Notes under the pieces: model-generated
Databases searched by the model: none
Told to the model about the DNA's origin: nothing
Seen by the model: only the letters and a program-made list of their open reading frames with translations
Assembly (NCBI GenBank): GCA_021798415.1
Contig: JAJZGO010000024.1
Coordinates: 1 to 18,168, forward strand
From: Thermoplasmata archaeon
GTDB lineage: Archaea > Thermoplasmatota > Thermoplasmata > Lutacidiplasmatales > UBA184
Length of the DNA: 18,168 nt
Reading direction: 5' to 3'
Shown here: positions 13,780-18,168 of the stretch, piece by piece
Position numbering within the stretch: position 1 is the first letter of the stretch
Layout: each line of letters opens with the position of its first letter
Position numbers and translations under genes: made by a program

Positions 13780-14283
13780 CTACCGGCCGACGACCCCCTT
13801 TCGCTCCAGGTCCTTACCGCTCTCGCTGAGCGCTCCGACCTGGGTTCGGGTCTCCGCCGCCTCGCGCACGGTCGCCCGGGCGCGGTGGACGAGCTCGTGG
13901 ACCTTCATCTCCATCTCTCCGCGACGGACCATCTCGGCGAGGATGTCTCGCACGGGACGGCCGTTCGCGACGTGGCGACTGTAGGTCTCGAGGGCGGCGT
14001 ACTCTTCCGGTCGCAGTCGAACGGGGACCTCGACGAGGCCCTCGGGGTCCACGGCCGGAGTCGTCGGCGCGGTCGGCGTCGCTCGGGAGCGCAGGAACGC
14101 GTGCAGCGCCGCTCGCATGAGCTCCGATCGGGTCGGGTACTCGCCGCTCGCCACGAACGAGTCGACCAACTGGAGCTCCTTGCGGTTGCACCGTAGGGCG
14201 ATGCGCGCATCCTCGGCTTCCTTCCGGGAGGCATTCTGGGCGCGGGAGCGCTCAGATCCCGTCTCTGGAGCGTTGTCGAACAC
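13780..14283 (-). CDS. Double ribbon-helix-helix (CopG/CdrS-like) transcription regulator
   Basis: 167 residues. A clear RHH motif spans 27-65: strand RIALRC, helix RKELQLVDSFVASG, turn EYPTRSELM, helix RAALHAFLRS. A second RHH-like segment (84-123) follows: strand VEVPVRL, helix RPEEYAALETYSRHVANG, helix RPVRDILAEMVRRG. A basic helical tail ends the protein. Single-RHH archaeal regulators with the same GEYPTRSE-like turn include haloarchaeal CdrS, encoded upstream of ftsZ2. Here the gene lies 35-80 bases upstream of an FtsZ-like gene. GTG 14283 is the first in-frame start after the TGA at 14296-14298 and lies 34 bases from a TATA box. A TGTCGAACA repeat overlaps this start codon, suggesting autoregulation. 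DNA target and partner genes are inferred. Confidence 0.85.
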   Translation of the reverse strand: MFDNAPETGSERSRAQNASRKEAEDARIALRCNRKELQLVDSFVASGEYPTRSELMRAALHAFLRSRATPTAPTTPAVDPEGLVEVPVRLRPEEYAALETYSRHVANGRPVRDILAEMVRRGEMEMKVHELVHRARATVREAAETRTQVGALSESGKDLERKGVVGR

Positions 14284-14408
14284 AGCCGAGCAGAGTCATG
14301 TAAAGTCCCTCTACTTAAACGCACGGCCGTTGCGCCGAGAGCACAAAGCCGGAGACGGATCCGGGGCGATTCCTGACGTGTCGAACAAGTCGTCCGGTCG
14401 GTCGAACA
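14274..14408. repeat. Three TGTCGAACA-type sites, 105 and 21 bases apart
   Basis: TGTCGAACA occurs at 14274-14282 and 14379-14387, and GGTCGAACA at 14400-14408. Start-to-start distances are 105 and 21 bases, ten and two helical turns, so all three face the same side of the DNA. Each full copy has the dyad TGT-N3-ACA. The last two extend to GTCGAACAxGTCG. The first overlaps the RHH start codon, and the others lie 60-90 bases upstream of its TATA box. Likely operator sites, probably for the RHH protein itself (inference). Confidence 0.55.
14313..14320 (-). promoter_or_regulatory. TATA box for the RHH/FtsZ-like operon
   Basis: Minus-strand GTTTAAGT, centred 34 bases before GTG 14283, would give a leader of about eight bases. 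It lies between the first and second TGTCGAACA copies. Confidence 0.55.
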
Positions 14409-15180
14409 CGTCGCGCTTCACTGAACCCCTCAGTATAACCGGCTCTGCGAGAGCCGTACTGGACGCGTGCAGTGCGCGGGCCGACGTTGGGCCGAGTCCA
14501 TTCGAGTCTCGTCTCCACTGTAGTGTCCGGGACCGGCGGGGTGAAGGGGCGGCTCGGTCGGTGGCTCGGGCCCCTCTACGCCCACCAGGAGCGCCGGGAG
14601 CGAGGGATCGCGGACGCAGAGTCTCATTCCCACGAGTCGGGTGATCTCGGCGTGTCGACGGATGCGGGGCGGAATCCTCGACCGCAGGGTCAGTCGATTG
14701 GCTCATTGCCATGTCCAAACCGCTGACGCCGCAGCGGTCGCCGGGCCGGTCCGGTGGACTCGGGCGCTCTCTACGGCGTACGGGCCAGGCCGGAATCCGA
14801 CTCGTTAGGCGATTCCCGATCCACTGAGGGTGTGAAGACTCCCGCGTGCGGTTGCGGGGACGTCCTTGCGGTGCGCGTCCGCCGGTCCTCGCGTCTCCAG
14901 GCGGCGCGTTCTGCATCGCTCCGTCCGGCGTCGACGGGAGGCGCCTGAGGTCGGATCGCTCGCCCAGGTCCGGTTGGGGTCACCCCAGTCAGCCGGGGTC
15001 GCTCCCAATCAGGGCAAGCCCATACTTGCGGCCCGCAGCCGGGCCCGAGGGTTCAGCCATCGCATCAGTGGCACGATCCCCGGACCCTGTCCTTCGCGGG
15101 ACGCGCTGGCAAGGGCCCGGGCGACTCCGCGAAAGGTCATGGTCGAGGGGGATCCGAGCTGGGGTCATCGTCGATCGGAG
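14331..15180. other. Long stretch without a credible gene
   Basis: No frame here looks like protein: the open frames give Arg/Ser/Pro-rich shadow sequence with no domain or start signal. Inverted repeats are frequent: the stem-loop at 14431-14461; AGGGGC/GCCCCT at 14545-14550 and 14570-14575; ACCGCTG/CAGCGGT (seven pairs, six-base loop) at 14719-14738; and TGGGGT-C-ACCCCA at 14975-14987. I looked for SRP RNA, RNase P RNA and tRNA landmarks on both strands and recognised none. It could hold an unrecognised structured RNA, decayed genes, or regulatory DNA between the RHH and pilin operons. Confidence 0.5.
14431..14461. promoter_or_regulatory. Long stem-loop beside a TATA-like element
   Basis: CAGTA (14431-14435) and TACTG (14457-14461) bracket CGGCTCT (14440-14446) and AGAGCCG (14450-14456), with GCG as loop and TAAC as a one-sided bulge: twelve pairs in all. 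GTATAA (14433-14438) inside the left arm resembles a TATA box, readable on either strand. It may be an operator over a promoter or the start of a small structured RNA. Confidence 0.45.
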
Positions 15181-15182
15181 CT

Positions 15183-15208
15183 GAGGATACGCATTGATGC
15201 GTATTCTC
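15183..15208. promoter_or_regulatory. 26-base palindrome upstream of the pilin gene
   Basis: GAGGATACGCAT (15183-15194), spacer TG, ATGCGTATTCTC (15197-15208): twelve-base arms with one mismatch, eight inner pairs perfect. It lies about 60-85 bases upstream of the pilin TATA box, at the border where GC content drops. This is typical of a dimeric regulator site; no T tract follows, so a terminator is less likely. Confidence 0.55.
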
Positions 15209-15232
15209 GCCTGATTCGACTTTTGACGAATG

Positions 15233-15258
15233 TTATATCGTTGTTTGTCGTGATATAA
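15233..15258. promoter_or_regulatory. TTATATC/GATATAA inverted repeat
   Basis: TTATATC (15233-15239) and GATATAA (15252-15258) form seven-base arms with a 12-base spacer, just before the pilin TATA box. Each arm is also TATA-like, so this may be a second promoter, an upstream operator, or both. Confidence 0.4.
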
Positions 15259-15266
15259 TCGTCATG

Positions 15267-15323
15267 TTTTAAATAGTGGGACTTTGCCATAGCGTCATCC
15301 GCGGGTCTAACGACCCTCGGAGG
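15267..15323 (+). promoter_or_regulatory. Pilin promoter and ribosome binding site
   Basis: TTTTAAATA (15267-15275) is the strongest archaeal TATA box in the window, predicting transcription from about 15297. GGAGG (15319-15323) lies ten bases before ATG 15334. Unlike most genes here, the pilin mRNA therefore has a leader and a Shine-Dalgarno site, fitting high expression. Confidence 0.65.
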
Positions 15324-15333
15324 AAAAGCGAGA

Positions 15334-15909
15334 ATGAACGTCTTTGGCAAGAGAGAACGAAGTTGGAGAAAGGCGCACAAGCGCGGTGTGTCGCCGATCA
15401 TCGCGACGATTTTGCTCGTCGCGATCACGGTCGTGTTGGCCGCCGTCTTGTATGTGCTGATCTCCGGACTGACGAAGGGTCCGGGCTCTACGCCCATCGG
15501 GTCGGCGTTCGGTTTCGGAACGGCAGTGCAGGCGAGTTCCACGCCTAGCGGAACCTGCACGGCGGGCGACGTTTGCTACTCGATAGGGATTGCATCTGCG
15601 AGCTCGAGCGTCACGACCGCCACGGTTAACTTCGCGCTGCAGTCGGGCGGCTCTCCCGTCAGTGGGTGGCACTCAGTCACGCTCGTGAGCCTGACCGGTA
15701 CCGTCCTCGCATGCTACAACAGCGGGGGCTGGTTCACTACGGTGGCTCTGGGCGTCTGCGGAGCGACTGCCCTGACCAGCGCTACCGCCTTCTCGAGCAC
15801 CCAGACACTCATACTGGACTCGGGCAGCACCACCCCAATCGCCGGCTACAACGTGATTGCGGCGGGCGTCGGCTCCCTCCAGGGTACGACCAGCGTATCC
15901 CTCCCGTAG
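15334..15909 (+). CDS. Type IV pilin-like protein (archaeal pilin N-terminal domain)
   Basis: 191 residues. A basic leader of 18 residues ends KRG, followed directly by VSPIIATILLVAITVVLAAV, the class III signal and hydrophobic stretch of archaeal type IV pilins (Pilin_N, DUF1628). A PibD/FlaK-like prepilin peptidase would cut after Gly18, leaving a mature pilin of about 173 residues. The rest is a Ser/Thr/Gly/Ala-rich beta-type domain with four cysteines (two in SGTCTAGDVCYS, two further on in LACYN and VCGAT) that may form disulfides. Such proteins build adhesion pili or related surface filaments. Strong TATA box, leader and GGAGG suggest high expression. No assembly ATPase or platform gene is in the window. 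Base composition is less GC-rich than neighbours, as usual for surface proteins. Confidence 0.88.
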   Translation: MNVFGKRERSWRKAHKRGVSPIIATILLVAITVVLAAVLYVLISGLTKGPGSTPIGSAFGFGTAVQASSTPSGTCTAGDVCYSIGIASASSSVTTATVNFALQSGGSPVSGWHSVTLVSLTGTVLACYNSGGWFTTVALGVCGATALTSATAFSSTQTLILDSGSTTPIAGYNVIAAGVGSLQGTTSVSLP

Positions 15910-15919
15910 GATAGATCGC

Positions 15920-15995
15920 AGAGGGCGCACGGCTCTAAACCCTCTCGTGAAAGCGGGTGGGGTTGCGGCTAACCCTTTCCTTCCCTTTTTCCCTT
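15920..15995 (+). terminator. Terminator region after the pilin gene
   Basis: AGAGGG (15920-15925) and CCCTCT (15940-15945) can pair, and 30 bases later comes a pyrimidine tract with T runs (15976-15995, including TTTTT). Archaeal termination depends on T-rich tracts, so the tract is the more telling part. Confidence 0.5.
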
Positions 15996-16021
15996 CAACG
16001 GACGAGGCAGGCCATTCTCGG

Positions 16022-16060
16022 TGAGGTCGGCCTAGCACCTCGGCCGTCGCCATGACCTCA
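16022..16060. other. Bulged hairpin between the two pilin genes
   Basis: TGAGGTC (16022-16028) pairs with GACCTCA (16054-16060), and GGCC (16029-16032) with GGCC (16042-16045), leaving an eight-base bulge on one side. It follows the T-rich tract and precedes the next promoter by about 90 bases. It could be an operator, a second terminator or part of a small RNA. The rest of 15996-16148 shows only the CCCATGGG palindrome at 16114-16121. Confidence 0.3.
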
Positions 16061-16148
16061 TCGCCCAGCGCAGCCAGCTGTGTTGACGGCCAGTATGCCT
16101 CCCATCGGGGTTGCCCATGGGTGAGACGCGGAGGAACCCACGATAACG

Positions 16149-16156
16149 TCTAAATA
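16149..16156 (+). promoter_or_regulatory. TATA box for the PKD pilin gene
   Basis: TCTAAATA, centred near 16153, predicts transcription from about 16179, just before the TTG at 16187 and GTG at 16193. Confidence 0.5.
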
Positions 16157-16186
16157 ACCGACCCCCGCCTGATATGTTCAGAGAGA

Positions 16187-17854
16187 TTGGTCGTGACTCG
16201 CTCAAGTCAGAAACCGTCACCGGAACGCGCGTCGCTAGAGGCATCTCCGATGAGCGGCGCTCGCGGAAGACGGTCGATCCACCGACACGGCTCCCGACGC
16301 GGGGTTTCCGATGTTGTCGCGACGATCCTCCTCCTCGCGCTCACGGTCACCCTGTTCGCTTCGATCTTCGCCTTCGTGACGTCGTTCCCGTCTCCGCCAC
16401 CGCAGAACGCGAACCAGTTCCAGGCGAACCTCGTGTTGGCGCCCGGCGGGGCCGCGGTGAGCGGGATCAACATCACCCACCTTACCGGCCCCGCCGTCGC
16501 CTCAACGGGGCTGATCTACCTTAAGTCGGCCGCGTATCCGAGCAGCTGCCCGTTCTCCACGTCGATGACCGTGGGATCGGGAATCGGCACATCCACCTGG
16601 AATCTCGGTCAGACCTGGTCTCGCTCCTTCACGTCGATCTGTGGAACGCCCACGACCGACCCCTTGCCCGACAACATCACCGTGTACGTTGTGAGCGGGA
16701 ACCAGCTCCTCTACAGCGTCGTCCTTCCCGGCCAGCAGATCGTCACCCCGCCGGTGATCACCTCGACCTGGGTCTCGTCGAATCCCGTCGCCCAGGGCGC
16801 GCCCTTCTCCGTCTACGCCGCGATCACCGGGGGAGTGAAGACGAACTCGGTCTACGCCAACCTCGCCACCGTACCGGGCCTGCCCAGCAACCCGGTCAAG
16901 ATGGTCCTGTACCAAGGCCAGTGGACGTACAATGCCACGTCGGGCGCTGCGGCGCCCGGCACGTTCACCGGATTCGTCAACGCTTCAGGTCCGGCCGGCC
17001 AGACCACGGTCGCGGCCATCACGATCCGTGTGTCGGGTCCCACCGGCCAGCTCTACGTCAGCATCACGGCCCAGCCGACCTCGGGAGTCTACCCCCTGAC
17101 GGTCAGCTTCGCCACGACCCAGAGCGGGGGAACCGGACCGTTCACGTATTCGTGGAGCTTTGGGGACGGGGGAACGAGTGCCCTTCAGAACCCGAGCCAC
17201 ACTTACACGACCGCAGGAACGTTCCTCGCGACCCTCAGTGTCACGGACTCGAAGGGGAACGTCGCCTCCACCTCGGTCACGATTACCGTCAGCGCTCCGA
17301 CCCCCTCCTGCTCGGGCAAGATCATATGGACATCCATCTGGCTCGTCACCGCTTGCTCTCTGACTCAGAACCAACAGGCTACCTTTGAGTTGAATCTTAC
17401 TCAGAACGAGTGGAACACCTTCGTCTACCTGAACGTCTTCGAATCAGACGGCACGGTGAGTGGTACCCAGCCGGTCTTCCACCTGTCGACCGGGATGATA
17501 GGCACGTCGAGCCCAAGCTGTGCCCATCAGAGTACGAATGGGCCGAACGCCATGATCCCAATAACACTCAACAACGGCCAGTCGGGGCGGTACGGGGGCT
17601 GGGGAACCTACTGTGCGATCGTGTCTACGGGTTCGGGGGTCTCCGGAGGGTTCTGCTTCCAGGCGGTCCCGTCCAATCAGACCAGCGGAACGGGCCCCAC
17701 ATGCACGGCCACACTGACGGTCGCGGGACCGACAGGACCGATCACGAGTTCCGCGCCGGAGATGCCGGGTCAGGGCCAGTTCCAGAACGTCACTTTGCCG
17801 TCGATGGCAGTCGCGGTCCGCCTGAGGGCGGTCGACTCGGGGCTTCGAGCGTAG
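16187..17854 (+). CDS. Large pilin-like surface protein with Ig-like and PKD domains
   Basis: 555 residues. An unusually long basic leader (1-39) ends SRRG and is followed by VSDVVATILLLALTVTLFAS, a type IV pilin-like class III signal and helix, so cleavage after Gly39 is likely. Then come a beta-rich region (70-185), an Ig-like segment (about 188-283), and a PKD domain (about 289-369) with YSWSFGDGGTSALQNPSHTY and the closing VTDSKGN. A C-terminal module (375-555) carries six cysteines and many Asn-x-Ser/Thr sites suitable for N-glycosylation. It is three times the size of the pilin next door and may be a minor, adhesive pilin or filament tip. Start is uncertain: TTG 16187, GTG 16193 and ATG 16250 share the frame; the TATA box favours the first two. 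The last 15 residues (LRAVDSGLRA end) are not typical and the mature tip is unclear. Confidence 0.83.
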   Translation: MVVTRSSQKPSPERASLEASPMSGARGRRSIHRHGSRRGVSDVVATILLLALTVTLFASIFAFVTSFPSPPPQNANQFQANLVLAPGGAAVSGINITHLTGPAVASTGLIYLKSAAYPSSCPFSTSMTVGSGIGTSTWNLGQTWSRSFTSICGTPTTDPLPDNITVYVVSGNQLLYSVVLPGQQIVTPPVITSTWVSSNPVAQGAPFSVYAAITGGVKTNSVYANLATVPGLPSNPVKMVLYQGQWTYNATSGAAAPGTFTGFVNASGPAGQTTVAAITIRVSGPTGQLYVSITAQPTSGVYPLTVSFATTQSGGTGPFTYSWSFGDGGTSALQNPSHTYTTAGTFLATLSVTDSKGNVASTSVTITVSAPTPSCSGKIIWTSIWLVTACSLTQNQQATFELNLTQNEWNTFVYLNVFESDGTVSGTQPVFHLSTGMIGTSSPSCAHQSTNGPNAMIPITLNNGQSGRYGGWGTYCAIVSTGSGVSGGFCFQAVPSNQTSGTGPTCTATLTVAGPTGPITSSAPEMPGQGQFQNVTLPSMAVAVRLRAVDSGLRA

Positions 17855-17869
17855 CGGATCGCCTGATTG

Positions 17870-17897
17870 CCCTCCTCCTTCCCCCTGCCCCTAGTTT
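17870..17897 (+). terminator. Pyrimidine-rich tract after the PKD pilin gene
   Basis: A C/T-rich run ending in TAGTTT lies 16 bases past the stop. It resembles weak archaeal termination tracts; no hairpin was seen. The remaining bases up to 18049 show no gene or clear signal. Confidence 0.25.
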
Positions 17898-18049
17898 GGC
17901 TGGGTTGGAGGTCACCCGAATGGGCCGATGTGACGCAGACCCTTAGTCGCGGCGGGGGGGCGCTCCGAGGGTTCTATGCGCAAGTGTCCTTGACTCTCGC
18001 CAATACCTTGGAAGGGTTGGCAGTGGGACCGCGGGCAAAACGAGATCTG

Positions 18050-18168
18050 CTACCCTGAAGACAACGGTGTCCCTGAGGTGAGGCTTGCACCGCACTTCCA
18101 GCAGTTTGCCTCGTTCTCGTAGACCACGGCGTTGCAGCTGGGGCAGGTCCGCTCCTTGACGGCGGGCG
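18050..18168 (-). CDS. C-terminal zinc ribbon of a truncated gene (partial)
   Basis: On the minus strand a frame enters from the window edge and stops with TAG at 18050-18052. The 38 visible residues contain TCPSCNAVVYENEANCWKCG, two CxxC knuckles (CPSC and CWKC) spaced ten residues apart, followed by a short Ser/Gly-rich tail. This is a classic archaeal zinc-ribbon (rubredoxin-like knuckle) tail, found at the ends of many membrane or nucleic-acid-binding proteins. The main domain lies outside the window, so the function cannot be named. The gene is convergent with the PKD pilin gene. Confidence 0.7.
   Translation of the reverse strand, partial: PAVKERTCPSCNAVVYENEANCWKCGASLTSGTPLSSG

Noticed and set aside
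14500..14507. TTCGAGTC, resembling a tRNA T-loop
   Set aside because: Flanking bases do not form a five-pair T stem and no acceptor or anticodon stem could be fitted.
14311..14916. 201-codon minus-strand frame in the gene-free stretch
   Set aside because: Arg/Ser/Pro-rich, no domain, no hydrophobic core, no promoter in the right place.
14331..15180. SRP RNA or RNase P RNA in the gene-free stretch
   Set aside because: The conserved SRP helix 8 GGAAGG-type motif and the RNase P GAGGAAAGUCC-type core were not seen on either strand; a covariance-model search would settle it.
14866..15258. 130-codon plus-strand frame ahead of the pilin gene
   Set aside because: Runs through the palindromic promoter region and has no recognisable protein features.
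16174..16524. ATG-started frame overlapping the PKD pilin start
   Set aside because: Arg-rich out-of-frame translation; the pilin leader and hydrophobic helix are in the 16187 frame.
17867..18058. 63-codon plus-strand frame after the PKD pilin gene
   Set aside because: No start signal or domain, and it runs into the zinc-ribbon gene on the other strand.

Overview
The window looks like a high-GC euryarchaeal chromosome segment, most likely Thermoplasmatota (inference). Several products are typically archaeal or archaeal/eukaryotic: a RIO1 kinase, a two-KH Dim2-like protein, the small DNA primase subunit PriS, a FEN1 flap nuclease, an ArfC-type riboflavin reductase, a PAC2 protein, and type IV pilins with archaeal class III leaders. 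Many genes have an AT-rich TATA-like box 25-30 bases before the start codon and no ribosome binding site, as expected for leaderless archaeal transcripts. No rRNA, tRNA, CRISPR array or insertion sequence was found.

Layout. 1-1061: the tail of one GNAT acetyltransferase and a complete tandem paralog, whose stop codon appears displaced. 766-1554 (minus): a PaaG-like crotonase. 1651-3441 (minus): an NfeD/stomatin pair. 3505-4074 (minus): an HExxHxxGxxD metallopeptidase-like protein. 4221-6852 (plus): a tight RIO1-KH-PriS operon. 6788-8316 (minus): an FAH-family enzyme and a four-helix membrane protein. 8379-11602 (minus): a FEN1-FtcD-ArfC operon. 11690-12502 (plus): PAC2. 12559-14283 (minus): a 55-residue membrane protein, a divergent single-domain FtsZ/tubulin-like protein, and a double ribbon-helix-helix regulator. 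14331-15180: about 850 bases without a credible gene but with strong inverted repeats. 15334-17854 (plus): two type IV pilin-like genes, the second a large PKD-domain protein. 18050-18168 (minus): the zinc-ribbon end of a gene that runs off the window.

How it fits together. Most of the window is core housekeeping: ribosome maturation, replication and repair, riboflavin/F420 and folate chemistry, and membrane quality control. The most unusual part is 12818-14461. There a ribbon-helix-helix protein lies directly upstream of a truncated FtsZ-like protein that keeps the GTP-binding loops but lacks the catalytic T7 loop and the C-terminal domain. Three copies of TGTCGAACA (one with a mismatch), spaced 105 and 21 bases apart, surround the regulator's promoter and start codon. 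This recalls the haloarchaeal cdrS-ftsZ2 arrangement and may be an autoregulated cell-division or cytoskeletal module. The pilin genes next door have their own palindrome-rich promoter and probably encode cell-surface fibres.
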